Counted from the stretch's first letter, positions 19,786-29,196 are shown. The stretch is 64,000 bases of DNA from Acetobacter tropicalis (GCF_001580915.1 NZ_LHZQ01000221.1:1-64000), one strand, 5' to 3'. The notes: a model not told the origin generated them from the sequence alone. A program made the numbers and translations.

Positions 19786-20856
19786 TCATGACAAAGCAGA
19801 AAGCCATTGTTTTTTCAGTGTTTGACTAGCGTCCAGCAGTTCTTTTTTCAGCGTCTCTGCTAGCGCGGCCAGACTTATGTCTCGGCCCAGATGCACGGCT
19901 TGCCCAGCCCAGAGGGAAAGGTGCTCACCATCCGTTTGAGCAGACACCTTGCGCAGTGGTTGGGTAAGCGCATTCTGTATGGGATAGGGCAGGGTTGCCT
20001 TGCCTCTGCTGGTTCTCAGAAACTCATTTTGCAAACCACGGGCATACCGGCCTGAAAAAGCATTTGTCAGTTCCGTATCGGTGCCAAAGGGCTTGTTGAG
20101 CAAGGCCTTGCGATAGGGAGAAGGTAGGGAGAGGTCGGTGCTGGGCAGCAAGGCTGTTCCCATCTGGGCGGCACATGCGCCAAGAGCCAGCACGGCCAGT
20201 ATGGCGCTCCCTGTGGCAATGCCGCCTGCCGCAATAAGGGGTAGCGAGACAGCAGACCGGATTTCCTGAAGGAGGGGCAGAAGCCCCATGCCCTGATCTT
20301 GCGCGGTCAGAAAACTGCCTCTGTGGCCTCCCGCCTCAATACCCTGCGCGCAAACGGCATCTGCCCCGGCATCCGCCCATGCCAGTGCTTCTGGCGTGCT
20401 GGTGGCTGTGCCCACAACGGCAATATTGCGGGCATGGCAGGCCGCTATCTGATCTTTGGAAAGCTGGCCAAATGTGCAGCTTAGCACCGCAGGGGCTTCG
20501 GCCAGAACGGCTTCAAACTGGGCCGGAAAGGACGGCGCGCATTTTTCGGGAACGGAAAAAGGGATGTTGTGCCACGCGTAAAGATCGGTCAGCCATGTCA
20601 GCGGAGCCAGATCTGGCGCGGTGGAGGAAGGCTCTTCCAGCACAAACAGGTTAATGCAGAAAGGGGCGGAAGTGGCGGCCCGGATGTTGCGGCTCTCCTT
20701 TTGTATGGTTTCAGGCTCCATCATGCCTGCCCCCAACGCCCCCAGAAAACCGGCCTGCGTTGCCTTGATGACCACGGAACTGTCTGAAACCCCTGCCATA
20801 GGGGCCTGAATGACGGGAAAACCCGGCGTAAGAAGGTTGGAAATCTCAGGGATCAT
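19786..20856 (-). CDS. Nitronate monooxygenase (2-nitropropane dioxygenase family)
   Basis: FMN TIM-barrel enzyme of about 356 residues that oxidises alkyl nitronates such as propionate 3-nitronate. PVIQAPMAGVS at the N-terminus, QGIEAGGHRG with the family His in the middle, and LIAAGGIATGSAILAVLALGA binding FMN phosphate are diagnostic. MGTALLPS follows. The ATG at 20856 gives MIPEISNLLTPGFPVIQ; an extension of 19 codons upstream has no similarity. It is convergent with nothing and divergent from the glycosyltransferase gene. The ribosome site is weak. Related enzymes also act as enoyl reductases, so the label is at family level. Confidence 0.88.
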   Translation of the reverse strand: MIPEISNLLTPGFPVIQAPMAGVSDSSVVIKATQAGFLGALGAGMMEPETIQKESRNIRAATSAPFCINLFVLEEPSSTAPDLAPLTWLTDLYAWHNIPFSVPEKCAPSFPAQFEAVLAEAPAVLSCTFGQLSKDQIAACHARNIAVVGTATSTPEALAWADAGADAVCAQGIEAGGHRGSFLTAQDQGMGLLPLLQEIRSAVSLPLIAAGGIATGSAILAVLALGACAAQMGTALLPSTDLSLPSPYRKALLNKPFGTDTELTNAFSGRYARGLQNEFLRTSRGKATLPYPIQNALTQPLRKVSAQTDGEHLSLWAGQAVHLGRDISLAALAETLKKELLDASQTLKKQWLSALS

Positions 20857-21073
20857 GTGAGGCTCATAAGATGTGTAATAGATACATCTATTACAACGCC
20901 ATGATGTTGCCAAATGTTCCCGGTGTTTTCAGGGCCCGGTCTTCCTTGGAACGTGCCGCTTTTATTCCTGCCATCCGGACGGTATGGCTTGAGGCAGGGC
21001 ATATCGTCAGAATAACCGAACTGGCGCCCGGGCAGAATGACCCTGGCGCACTAAAGTATAAGGAGCGCGTTTC

Positions 21074-22486
21074 ATGCAGCAGGAGCCGGTGCGCATCTGG
21101 ATAGATGTGGAAGACCTGTTTGTGTATGCCCGCACCGCCACGCGCCCCAGCGGCATTCAGCGCGTGGTTCTGGAAATCTGCCACGCCCTGCGGAATGACG
21201 CCCAGATATGGCCTGCCATTCGGTTCGTGCGGCACACGCCTACAGGCACGGATTTTGTGCCCGTAGCGTGGGAGCAGGTAGAAGCGCTCAGCGCCCATCT
21301 GGCGGGCGGCGCGGCAGCGCAGCAGACGGGACAGGTGAGAACCGCGAGTGCGGAACCGGGTGGGGGGCAGGCTTCCCGTGTGCGACGTCTGGCTCAAAGT
21401 GTGCCGACTTCGCTGCGCGTTCCTGCCGGGCAGGTTGTGCGCAGCCTGTTGGCGGCGGGGCTGAGCTTGGGTGCGCTAGGGCAGGCCTCTGGCGCGTTTG
21501 TCAAGGATGTGGCGCAGGCTGAATGGCGCAACCGGCGGCGCGGTGCGGCGGAAGCAGGCGCTGCATTTGCCCCTCAGGCGGGCGATGTTGTGCTGACACT
21601 TGGCGCTTCCTGGACACATGCAAGCTATGGTGCCCTCCTGCACAGCATCAAACAGCGTTATGGGGTAAGAGCCGCAGTTTTGGTGCATGATCTGGTACCC
21701 TTGTTGTGGCCGGAGTGGTGTCGCCCTGGTCTACCTGCTGTTTTCCGCCGCTGGTACGGGGCTGTTCTGCCGGAATGTGATGTGATTTTTGCGAACTCCG
21801 AGGCCACGCGGCAGGATGTTCTCGCCTATGCGGCCCAGCACAGCCAACCCCTGAGCGCGCCTGTTGTCACATTGCCCATGGGCAGCGGCTTTGTGGCGGA
21901 TGCCGCGCCGCGTGCGGTGGAAGAGGCCCGTCTTGTCTCCGCGTTGGGGAACTATGTGCTGTGTGTAGGCACGCTGGAAGCACGGAAAAATCATGCGGTT
22001 CTGTTTCGGACATGGCGGAGGCTGTTGCAGGCACGCCCGGCTGGAGCAGTGCCCAAACTGGTGCTGGCGGGCTGCCAAGGCTGGCTGGTGGATGATCTCA
22101 TGCAGCAGATCCGTAATAGCGCCTGGCTGAATGGACATGTTGTGTGGATAGATGCACCCTCGGATACCCTGATGGCCCATCTCTATCAGAACTGCCTGTT
22201 TACGGTTTTCCCCTCTTTTTATGAGGGATGGGGGCTACCTGTGACAGAAAGTCTGGCGTGCGGCAAAGCCTGCCTTATCTCTGACCGTTCCTCCCTGCCG
22301 GAAGCCGGAGGGGGCCTGGCGGAGGCGTTTGACCCGGATAACGGCACGGATCTTCTGGCCCGCATCACCTGCTGGCTGGATGATCCGCAGGCGCTGAAGG
22401 AGCAGGAAGACGCCATTCGGGCCAGCTTCCGTCCGGTGCCGTGGAGCAAAGCCGTTGGTGTGTTGAAACAGGCATTGCTGGCATAA
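21074..22486 (+). CDS. Glycosyltransferase, GT4-type (GT-B fold)
   Basis: A 470-residue cytoplasmic glycosyltransferase. The C-terminal half has VLCVGTLEARKNHAVLF near residue 296, the sugar-nucleotide domain start, and EGWGLPVTE, an EX7E motif near 388-396, both typical of retaining GT4 enzymes. The N-terminus has the acceptor-domain GIQRVVLEI near residue 28. An Ala/Gly-rich insertion at about 75-155 has no recognised domain. AAGGAG lies nine bases before the ATG. There is no cluster of nucleotide-sugar genes; the nearest sugar-transfer gene is the GlfT2-like one 1.3 kb downstream past two tRNAs. The product, probably a surface glycan, is unknown. Confidence 0.85.
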   Translation: MQQEPVRIWIDVEDLFVYARTATRPSGIQRVVLEICHALRNDAQIWPAIRFVRHTPTGTDFVPVAWEQVEALSAHLAGGAAAQQTGQVRTASAEPGGGQASRVRRLAQSVPTSLRVPAGQVVRSLLAAGLSLGALGQASGAFVKDVAQAEWRNRRRGAAEAGAAFAPQAGDVVLTLGASWTHASYGALLHSIKQRYGVRAAVLVHDLVPLLWPEWCRPGLPAVFRRWYGAVLPECDVIFANSEATRQDVLAYAAQHSQPLSAPVVTLPMGSGFVADAAPRAVEEARLVSALGNYVLCVGTLEARKNHAVLFRTWRRLLQARPAGAVPKLVLAGCQGWLVDDLMQQIRNSAWLNGHVVWIDAPSDTLMAHLYQNCLFTVFPSFYEGWGLPVTESLACGKACLISDRSSLPEAGGGLAEAFDPDNGTDLLARITCWLDDPQALKEQEDAIRASFRPVPWSKAVGVLKQALLA

Positions 22487-22605
22487 AAAACGCGCAACAT
22501 CCCGGAAACGGGTTTGCAGCAAAGCCGCCAGTAGTGGCAGAAGGACCGCGGACGGACCGGGATCATCTTGGTCACGATTGATATTGAGTAGGGAAGAAGC
22601 GCCAG

Positions 22606-23091
22606 ATGGCCGTAAATTACGCGACTGTCACGTGGGATCAATTGCATCGGGATGCTCGCCTGCTGGCTGAAGAGCTTGTGGCGAACATGCCGATCAAAGG
22701 CATTGTGGCCGTAACGCGTGGTGGGCTGATTCCGGCTGCCATTATCGCGCGTGAACTGAACTGCCGCCTTGTGGAAACCATTTCCGTGGTGACGTATGAT
22801 GAGGAAGAGCGCGGTGAGCCGCGTATCATCAAATCACCGGAAGCCGCCGGGGATGGTGAAGGCTTTCTGGTAATTGATGATCTGGTAGATTCTGGTGTTA
22901 CGGCGCGTGTTGTGCGTGAACGCCTGCCCAAGGCCTATTTTGCCTGCCTGTATGCCAAACCTGCCGGTAAAGCGCTGACTGACCGGTTTGTGGTGGAAGT
23001 GCCGCAGGAAACCTGGGTTTTGTTCCCGTGGGATACCGCGCCGCTGTTCGTGCCGCCGCTGGCCAGCAAGCCGATTGAAAGCGATAGCTGA
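22606..23091 (+). CDS. gpt: Xanthine(-guanine) phosphoribosyltransferase
   Basis: Purine salvage enzyme that forms XMP or GMP from the base and PRPP; 161 residues. [19 protein letters not shown] is near residue 36 and the PRPP loop is [14 protein letters not shown] near residue 86, matching XGPRT rather than Hpt. The C-terminal VLFPWDTAP is a family signature. The start at 22606 is supported by GGGAAG upstream. tRNA-Pro follows 57 bases after the stop and could be co-transcribed. Confidence 0.94.
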   Translation: MAVNYATVTWDQLHRDARLLAEELVANMPIKGIVAVTRGGLIPAAIIARELNCRLVETISVVTYDEEERGEPRIIKSPEAAGDGEGFLVIDDLVDSGVTARVVRERLPKAYFACLYAKPAGKALTDRFVVEVPQETWVLFPWDTAPLFVPPLASKPIESDS

Positions 23092-23148
23092 TTTTTTACC
23101 GTTATGGGCTTGCCAGCCGGAAGAATGCCGCTTAGGTTCCGCTGCATT

Positions 23149-23225
23149 CGGGGCGTGGCGCAGCCTGGTAGCGCGCTTGTTTTGGGTACAAGAGGCCCCC
23201 GGTTCGAGTCCGGGCGCCCCGACCA
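23149..23225 (+). tRNA. tRNA-Pro (anticodon TGG)
   Basis: Acceptor arms CGGGGCG (23149-23155) and CGCCCCG (23215-23221). The anticodon arm CTTGT/ACAAG has TGG at 23183-23185. The T arm is CCGGTTCGAGTCCGG. CCA is encoded at 23223-23225. Confidence 0.97.
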
Positions 23226-23247
23226 TATAACATCTGGAGGCATTGTG

Positions 23248-23553
23248 ATGCCGGCACGGATTTACAGGCAGCCTAAGCCAGCGGGTCAGTCAGGACTGGC
23301 AGGCACGCAGGATTGGGTGTTTGAATATGGGCAGAGCGCCCCACGACATCAGGACAGCCTGATGGGGTGGACAGGCAGCAGTGACACGCGCGCCCAACTG
23401 CGGTTGTATTTTTCCAGTTGTGAAGAAGCTGTGGCGTACGCACAGCGCAAACATATTGCCTTTGAGGTTGAAAAACCTGCTGAGCGCATCCGTGTTCCCA
23501 AAGTCTATTCAGATAATTTTGCATCCAATCGGATTCAGAACTGGACCCATTGA
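23248..23553 (+). CDS. NDUFS4-type accessory subunit of respiratory complex I
   Basis: A 101-residue protein of the 'ETC complex I subunit conserved region' family, the bacterial counterpart of mitochondrial NDUFS4, found in alphaproteobacteria. It begins [16 protein letters not shown] and contains [25 protein letters not shown] and the conserved [14 protein letters not shown], ending in [20 protein letters not shown] sits seven bases before the ATG at 23248. It is placed between two tRNA genes, far from any nuo operon, as is common for this subunit. The isolated nuoM at 56.4 kb is the only other complex I gene in the window. Confidence 0.9.
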   Translation: MPARIYRQPKPAGQSGLAGTQDWVFEYGQSAPRHQDSLMGWTGSSDTRAQLRLYFSSCEEAVAYAQRKHIAFEVEKPAERIRVPKVYSDNFASNRIQNWTH

Positions 23554-23591
23554 TTTTCTGGGTATTCCTCGGTATCCGGAACGAACATCAC

Positions 23592-23668
23592 GCGCCCTTA
23601 GCTCAGTTGGATAGAGCAACAGCCTTCTAAGCTGTGGGTCGCTGGTTCGAATCCAGCAGGGCGCGCCA
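23592..23668 (+). tRNA. tRNA-Arg (anticodon TCT)
   Basis: Acceptor arms GCGCCCT (23592-23598) and AGGGCGC (23658-23664). The anticodon arm ACAGC/GCTGT encloses TCT at 23626-23628. The T arm is CTGGTTCGAATCCAG. CCA is encoded. Confidence 0.97.
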
Positions 23669-23796
23669 GTTCTCTCTTTCCTCTTTCTCAAAATCTTGGC
23701 TGTGTGCTTTTTCAAGCAGGGTCTCAGGCTGTGTGGTAAACACGGGCCTGTTTCTGTACGTCGGCAGGCGTTCTGATTGAGGGGATTGGCGTTTTT

Positions 23797-25557
23797 ATGC
23801 TCACTGTTCTGCATAGTCTTATTCGTCCTGAAGCAGAGATTGAGCATTGCGCGGAGATGTATTTTCGCGGTGGAATGCCAGAACCCGATCTCGCTGGAGC
23901 TGGTTTTGTACTGCCGGATGATCTGCCGCTTTCAGCCGATACGTTTTATAATGGCTTTTCTGTCGAGAAGTGGAAAAGTCTTGGCAGCATCAGCAGCCTT
24001 TTTCTAAAGGTGCGGGGTAGAGGGCAGTTTACGCTGGAACTCTGGCACCATGCGGCAGAGGGCGCTTCCTCCTGCCTGCAAACCTACACTTTTGATGAGA
24101 CACAAACCCGCACCCATGAGTTTGCCATTACTGCATGGCCGCGTGTGGCGGAGGGGATGCTGTTTCTGCGCCTGAAAGGGAAAAGGCAGGCTGTTGTGGA
24201 GCAACTGTGCTTTGCCACGGATGCTTCCCCCTTGATGCAGCCCAAACTGGGCGTGGTGATTACGCATTTCAATCGGGTTGCTTATGTTACCCGCTCCATT
24301 GCACGCGTGCGAAAAGCCTTGCTGTCTGCCCCCCAGGATCAACAGCATATTGATTTTATTGTTGTTGATAATTCGAACACACTGGACCCAGCGACAGTGG
24401 AAGGTGCGCAGCTCATCCCTAACCAGAATTACGGGGGGAGTGGCGGCTTTGCACGTGGGCTTCTGTATTTGAAAGATCAGAAACACTACACGCACTGCCT
24501 GTTCATGGACGATGATATCTCGTGCGAGGTGGAATCCATCAAGCGTGCGTATGCCGTGCTCTCATACAGTCCTGATCCCAAGATCGGCCTGGCGGGGGTT
24601 CTGCTGGACGCCCAAAAACCATGGCTGGTGCAGGAAAAAGGCGCTGAGTTCCATCAGGGGCTGTTTCGTCCCCTGCACCAGAATGAAGAGATCCGTTCGG
24701 CTGCGTCTTTGCTTGCGCTGGAAACGGAGAAGGGAAGCCCGGTTTATGGAGGATGGTGGTTTTTCGCTTTCCGGCTGGACGCGATAGACTATTACCCATT
24801 TCCATTTTTTGTACGCGGGGATGATGCTCTGTTCGGGCTTATCAACCGCTTCAACGTGTTTACGCTGAATGGCATTGCCTGTTTTTCAGAACATTTCCTT
24901 TCAAAGGAAACGGCCCACACGCGGTATCTTGGGTTTCGGGCCTCTTTGGCCGTGTTTCTTATGGAAGGCGGCGGCACTTGGACGGCAGCGCTTAAACTGC
25001 TTTCCGCCAGTTTTTTGTGGTGCGCGCTTTCTTACCGGTATCAGAGCGCACATGCCATTACGCTGGCGTTGCGGGATGTCAGCAAAGGGGTTTCGTTCTG
25101 GCGGCAGACGCTGACATATCCGCCCAGCCTGAAAGAGATTGAGCACGAACAAAGCCACGGAGAAGATGCCGCTTATTTCAGGGATCATCCTTTTCTTGAA
25201 AAAGCGGCACCTGAGATGAAATTTCGGAAACTGCTCAGAGCAGTAACGTTGAATGGTCACCTGTTGCCAGATGTTCTGATGCGCAAGATACCAGCGTACG
25301 TGGGAGAATATACGCCGGGGCTGTTGTCGTCCGTTTTTTTACGCAGGCAGGTTGTGTACCGAAAATACGAGACCCAGAACGTGTTTGAGGCACGACTGGA
25401 TAGAAAAATTTTTCTGGAAAAACTCTGTGCTTTTGCGTGGCAAGCGCTGTGGTTTACAGTGCGGTATGGGGTGCTCTCCAAGGATTATGGAAAAAACGCC
25501 AGAGCCTTGTGCTCGGAGGAATTCTGGCGGAGTGTTTACATGCAGAAGAAAGCGTAG
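23797..25557 (+). CDS. GlfT2-like glycosyltransferase family 2 protein
   Basis: A 586-residue enzyme resembling bacterial galactofuranosyltransferases. Residues 1-150 look like the N-terminal beta-sandwich of GlfT2. The GT-A domain starts at KLGVVITHFNR near 150, has PNQNYGGSGGFARG near 210 and the metal-binding triad MDDDI near 238-240, then FFVRGDDALFG near 337, comparable to the WDD region of GlfT2. A helical C-terminal domain follows. In mycobacteria GlfT2 polymerises galactan from UDP-galactofuranose; here no UDP-galactopyranose mutase is in the window, so the donor is uncertain. GAGGGG lies 14 bases before the ATG, rather far. Confidence 0.82.
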   Translation: MLTVLHSLIRPEAEIEHCAEMYFRGGMPEPDLAGAGFVLPDDLPLSADTFYNGFSVEKWKSLGSISSLFLKVRGRGQFTLELWHHAAEGASSCLQTYTFDETQTRTHEFAITAWPRVAEGMLFLRLKGKRQAVVEQLCFATDASPLMQPKLGVVITHFNRVAYVTRSIARVRKALLSAPQDQQHIDFIVVDNSNTLDPATVEGAQLIPNQNYGGSGGFARGLLYLKDQKHYTHCLFMDDDISCEVESIKRAYAVLSYSPDPKIGLAGVLLDAQKPWLVQEKGAEFHQGLFRPLHQNEEIRSAASLLALETEKGSPVYGGWWFFAFRLDAIDYYPFPFFVRGDDALFGLINRFNVFTLNGIACFSEHFLSKETAHTRYLGFRASLAVFLMEGGGTWTAALKLLSASFLWCALSYRYQSAHAITLALRDVSKGVSFWRQTLTYPPSLKEIEHEQSHGEDAAYFRDHPFLEKAAPEMKFRKLLRAVTLNGHLLPDVLMRKIPAYVGEYTPGLLSSVFLRRQVVYRKYETQNVFEARLDRKIFLEKLCAFAWQALWFTVRYGVLSKDYGKNARALCSEEFWRSVYMQKKA

Positions 25558-25638
25558 GTGGCCCGTATCCTGCTGGGGCATGCTACGGTTCATTTTATCT
25601 GAGGCATTATTTCATCTGAAAAAGAACTGAGGGTCGGC

Positions 25639-27417
25639 ATGATGAGAAGCGCGGCTGGAATAGAGTGCACTGTGGACGGTCAAACAGCCCGCCGGCAAAA
25701 AGTCCATCATCGGAAACGGCGTGGTGGTGCAGGCGTGTATCTGGCCGCTGGCCTTGCCGTGTGGGCCAGTAGTGTTGTCCCGCAGGGGCTGGCTGCCCCC
25801 GTGCAGGATGTTTCATCCTCTGTCTATGCGCCAATTGATCCTCAGAGGATGTCTGATGTCATGCGCGTTCTGGCGTCTGATGCCTTTGAAGGGCGTGCGC
25901 CCGGCACGCAGGGAGAGGAACGGACTGTTGCATGGCTGATTGAGCAGTATCAGAAAATAGGGTTGGAACCTGCGGGAGAAAATGGTGGCTGGATACAAAC
26001 CGTACCGTTGCTGCGCACACGGGTTGGAAAACCCTCTGTTGCAAAGGTGAGTTTCCCTAATCAGGCACTTACTCTTCAGCAGAATAAGGATCTCTATTTT
26101 TCCACCGTCCGCCCGGTCAAACAGATTGAGATTGCCAATGTGCCCATGGTGTTTGTGGGCTATGGCGTGCATGCGCCGGAACGGGGATGGGATGATTTCA
26201 AAGGTGTTGATCTGAAAGGCAAGATTGCCGTTTTTCTGATCAATGATCCTGATTTTGAAGCGACTCAGCAAGATGCCGCCTATGGTCGTTTTGCCGGGCG
26301 GGCCATGACCTATTATGGCCGCTGGACCTACAAATATGAGGAAGCAGCGCGCAGAGGTGCCATAGGGGCGCTGATTGTGCATGACACGCCCGGTGCCTCC
26401 TACGGTTGGCAGACGGTTATTGCAGCCGGAGGGGAATCCTTTGACATTGTGCGCAATGGCAAGGATCAGACCGTGTTGATGCAGGGCTGGATTTCAGGCG
26501 ATGCCGCAACACGGCTTTTTTCGGCAGCGGGGCTTGATCTGGCGGAAGAACGGGTCAAGGCACGTCAAACCAGTTTTGCGCCTGTTACGTTAAAAAATGC
26601 CGCATTTTCTCTCAAAGCGCCGGTGCAGACGGCAAACCTGAAAAGCCAGAATGTGCTGGCGAAAATAACCGGCACGAAAAAGCCCGATCAAAGCGTGATG
26701 TTTGGGGCGCATTGGGATGCCTTCGGCACAAGCACCAACGCGCAGGGGCAGATGGTAATGCGGCGTGGCGCGATTGATGATGGTTCCGGCATTGCGGGCG
26801 TTCTGGAAATAGCACGCGCGTTTAAAGCTGGCCCTGCACCCGAGCGTACGGTGGTGTTTGCAGCATGGACTGCCGAGGAACGCGGGCTGCTGGGCTCAGT
26901 CTGGTATGCGGCGCACCCCTTGGTGTCTCTTGAGAAAACGGCAGCTAATTTTACAATGGATGTGTTGCAGATGGCCGGACCATCCCGCACTGCGTTCATG
27001 GTGGGAGCTGGGCAGAATACGGTTCAGGAGGATGTGGCTGCGGCAGCGCGGCGGCAGGGGCGTACCATGAAACCGGAAGCCATGCCGGAACGTGGTGCGT
27101 TCTATCGGGCGGACCATCTGCCATTTGCGCGGGCCGGGGTGCCTGTGGTGGCCATGATGGATATGGCTGGCTACCCTGATCTGCTCAAAGGGGGCGTGCC
27201 CGCAGGCAAGGCGTGGCTGGAGGGATATATGGCCTGCTACCATCAGGCCTGTGATGCGTGGAGCCGCACATGGGATGTGCGTGGTGCAGCGGAGGATGTG
27301 GCACTGCTGTATCGCGTAGGACATGATCTGGCTTTTTCGCAAAAATGGCCGCACTGGAAAGAGACTTCCGAATTTGCGGGTATTCGTGATGCCAGCCGGG
27401 CCATGCGTAGGGACTAA
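25639..27417 (+). CDS. M28-family zinc aminopeptidase, exported
   Basis: A 592-residue peptidase. After a long basic n-region (RRQKVHHRKRRGGAG) a hydrophobic segment near 37-53 ends in LAAPVQD, probably a signal peptide or anchor. The M28 zinc ligands are visible in MFGAHWDAFG (His, Asp), AIDDGSGIAG (bridging Asp) and AAWTAEERGLLGS (catalytic Glu and ligand Glu); a PA-type insert (FVGYGVHAPERGWDDFKGVDLKGKIAVFL) lies between. It would trim N-terminal residues from peptides in the periplasm. It follows the glycosyltransferase by 81 bases. The two starts ATG 25639 and 25642 are equivalent. Confidence 0.88.
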   Translation: MMRSAAGIECTVDGQTARRQKVHHRKRRGGAGVYLAAGLAVWASSVVPQGLAAPVQDVSSSVYAPIDPQRMSDVMRVLASDAFEGRAPGTQGEERTVAWLIEQYQKIGLEPAGENGGWIQTVPLLRTRVGKPSVAKVSFPNQALTLQQNKDLYFSTVRPVKQIEIANVPMVFVGYGVHAPERGWDDFKGVDLKGKIAVFLINDPDFEATQQDAAYGRFAGRAMTYYGRWTYKYEEAARRGAIGALIVHDTPGASYGWQTVIAAGGESFDIVRNGKDQTVLMQGWISGDAATRLFSAAGLDLAEERVKARQTSFAPVTLKNAAFSLKAPVQTANLKSQNVLAKITGTKKPDQSVMFGAHWDAFGTSTNAQGQMVMRRGAIDDGSGIAGVLEIARAFKAGPAPERTVVFAAWTAEERGLLGSVWYAAHPLVSLEKTAANFTMDVLQMAGPSRTAFMVGAGQNTVQEDVAAAARRQGRTMKPEAMPERGAFYRADHLPFARAGVPVVAMMDMAGYPDLLKGGVPAGKAWLEGYMACYHQACDAWSRTWDVRGAAEDVALLYRVGHDLAFSQKWPHWKETSEFAGIRDASRAMRRD

Positions 27418-27424
27418 CGGCCCT

Positions 27425-27871
27425 CTAGCGCGCCCGTTTCCAGCCTTTGTCTTCCTGCCGCCAGTAGGCCAGCTCATGGCCTGCGGTTTTCAGGCTGGAC
27501 CAGCGGGTGCGGGCCGCAGCGACGGCCTGCTCATCATGACCGTCAAACAGATCAAAAATCCGTTCAAACTGTGCACAGTTCTCACAGGCGCGGCTTTCCA
27601 GCAGAAACAGGAAAGGGGCGTTGTTCGGGGTGTCCTCTTCCGTGGTCAGCCAGATGGGCTGACGCTCGGGTAAAAGCACGCCCTTGCTGCCATGGGGCAG
27701 CCATGTGGGGTCAGAAACTTTCCATAGTGCTTTATCCACATCATCCAGCAGGGCTTTGCTCGTGCACCACACCGCAGCCTTTTGGCCGCTGGCCAGCGTG
27801 CGGGAAAGAAGCTGCGGCAGGGCTTCTGTCACGCTGGTGCGGGTAAGGTGGTAAAAGCCGATCTGCGTCAT
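27425..27871 (-). CDS. holC: DNA polymerase III chi subunit
   Basis: The chi subunit links the clamp loader to single-strand binding protein at the replication fork. It has 148 residues: MTQIGFYHLTRTSVTEALPQ, then KAAVWCTSKALLDDVDKALW, PTWLPHG and QPIWLTTEED, all family features. It converges on the M28 peptidase with only seven bases between stops. In many alphaproteobacteria holC follows a leucyl aminopeptidase gene; here the neighbouring peptidase is of another family and on the other strand. Confidence 0.92.
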   Translation of the reverse strand: MTQIGFYHLTRTSVTEALPQLLSRTLASGQKAAVWCTSKALLDDVDKALWKVSDPTWLPHGSKGVLLPERQPIWLTTEEDTPNNAPFLFLLESRACENCAQFERIFDLFDGHDEQAVAAARTRWSSLKTAGHELAYWRQEDKGWKRAR

Positions 27872-28184
27872 AATCCCGATTGTCCTGTGCTCTGGCCGAA
27901 GGAGTATAGCAAGCCTTCGGGCTGGCAGAAGGGGGTGTGCGTTGTGCCCTGCTGGTCAGGGCTGCTTTCTTCCATGTGTGGGGCACATGCGAGCCTCCCT
28001 TTGGGGAACGATCTTTTTCCGTCTGCGCTGGCATACCATGAAATGAAAGATGAGAAGGCGCAGATCACGCCGTCCATATCCCTCAGGCTAGCCTCATGGC
28101 GGAGGTTGTCTGGTGGTGTTTGATGCGGTGCAAGAAAGTAAGAGTGATCTGCGCGGATCACGTGAGGAAGGACAACAGAACACC
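27872..28184. other. Divergent promoter region with a 6-6-6 palindrome
   Basis: Separates divergent holC and aldo/keto reductase genes. It contains GTGATC (28144-28149), six bases, GATCAC (28156-28161), a perfect palindrome 24 bases ahead of the reductase start that could be an operator. No gene is evident; overlapping open frames on both strands lack ribosome sites and similarity. Confidence 0.4.
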
Positions 28185-29042
28185 ATGCAAAAGACAGTCA
28201 CGCTGGTCGATGGCACTGTTTTGCCCACACTGGGCATGGGCACGTGGAATATGGGGGAGGGGGACGCAGAGCGCAGGCGCGCAGAAATGGCCAGTCTTCA
28301 ATATGGGGTCGAGGCCGGACTGAAGCTGGTGGATACCGCTGAAATGTATGGAAATGGCCGCTCTGAAAGTCTGGTTGGCGAGGCCATTTATCGGGAGCGT
28401 GACAAGGTTTTTCTGGTGACAAAGGTGCTGCCTTCCAATGCATCGGAAGATGGTGTGGCCAAGGCCTGCCGTAATTCCCTGCGGCGGTTGGGAACGGACT
28501 GGATTGATCTTTACCTGCTGCATTGGCGGGGTGGCGTACCGCTTGCTGAAACGGTGCAGGGTTTTCGCAAACTGAAGCAGGAAGGGCTGATCCGTAACTG
28601 GGGTGTCTCAAACTTTGACGTGGAAGACATTCTGGAACTGGAAAATTATGTGCAGCCAGGAGAATGTCAGGTGAACCAGATTTTATACAGTCTGGAACAT
28701 CGCGGGGTTGAGTATGACCTGCTGGATGCTGACAGATACCGCAATATTGTGACAATGGCGTACTCGCCCATTGGGCAGGGCGGGGCGCTGTTGCAGAACA
28801 AGGCGCTTAAAGTGGTGGCCAGCCGCCACAAGACTTCAACCGGCCCGGCAACCGCAGCGCAGATTGCACTGGCATGGGTGCTGCGTCAGCGCAACATGAT
28901 TGCCATTCCCAAAGCTGGTTCCATTGATCATCTGAAACAGAACATTGCCGCACAGGAGATCACGCTAAACGATGCGGATCTGGCTGAACTGGACCGTGCT
29001 TTTATGCCCCCAGAAAAGAAGGTCTCTCTGGAAATGATCTGA
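28185..29042 (+). CDS. Aldo/keto reductase
   Basis: NADPH-dependent carbonyl reductase in the (alpha/beta)8 AKR fold, 285 residues. LGMGTWNMGEGD begins the barrel; DTAEMYGNGRSE has the catalytic Asp and Tyr, LVTKVLP the Lys, and YLLHWRG the His of the AKR tetrad. The C-terminal IPKAGSIDHLKQN binds the cofactor phosphate. The ATG at 28185 is chosen because homology begins there; AGGAAGGA lies about 13 bases upstream. It is a single gene ending at a strong bidirectional terminator. The substrate cannot be deduced. Confidence 0.93.
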   Translation: MQKTVTLVDGTVLPTLGMGTWNMGEGDAERRRAEMASLQYGVEAGLKLVDTAEMYGNGRSESLVGEAIYRERDKVFLVTKVLPSNASEDGVAKACRNSLRRLGTDWIDLYLLHWRGGVPLAETVQGFRKLKQEGLIRNWGVSNFDVEDILELENYVQPGECQVNQILYSLEHRGVEYDLLDADRYRNIVTMAYSPIGQGGALLQNKALKVVASRHKTSTGPATAAQIALAWVLRQRNMIAIPKAGSIDHLKQNIAAQEITLNDADLAELDRAFMPPEKKVSLEMI

Positions 29043-29097
29043 GAGGAAGAGTGCAAGGGGAGATCACGCTTTCCCTTGGAGTGAGTGGACGTAAAAC

Positions 29098-29129
29098 AAA
29101 AGCCCACTTCTTTTATGAAGTGGGCTTTT
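29098..29129. terminator. Bidirectional rho-independent terminator
   Basis: Perfect 13-base arms AAAAGCCCACTTC (29098-29110) and GAAGTGGGCTTTT (29117-29129) around TTTTAT. A-run before and T-run after serve both the reductase on the plus strand and the TonB receptor on the minus strand. Confidence 0.92.
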
Positions 29130-29196
29130 GCCGAAATCCGGTTTGAAGAAAGCACGGTTCAGGCTTAGCCATGAGCGATAAACCGTGCTGCCAGGA

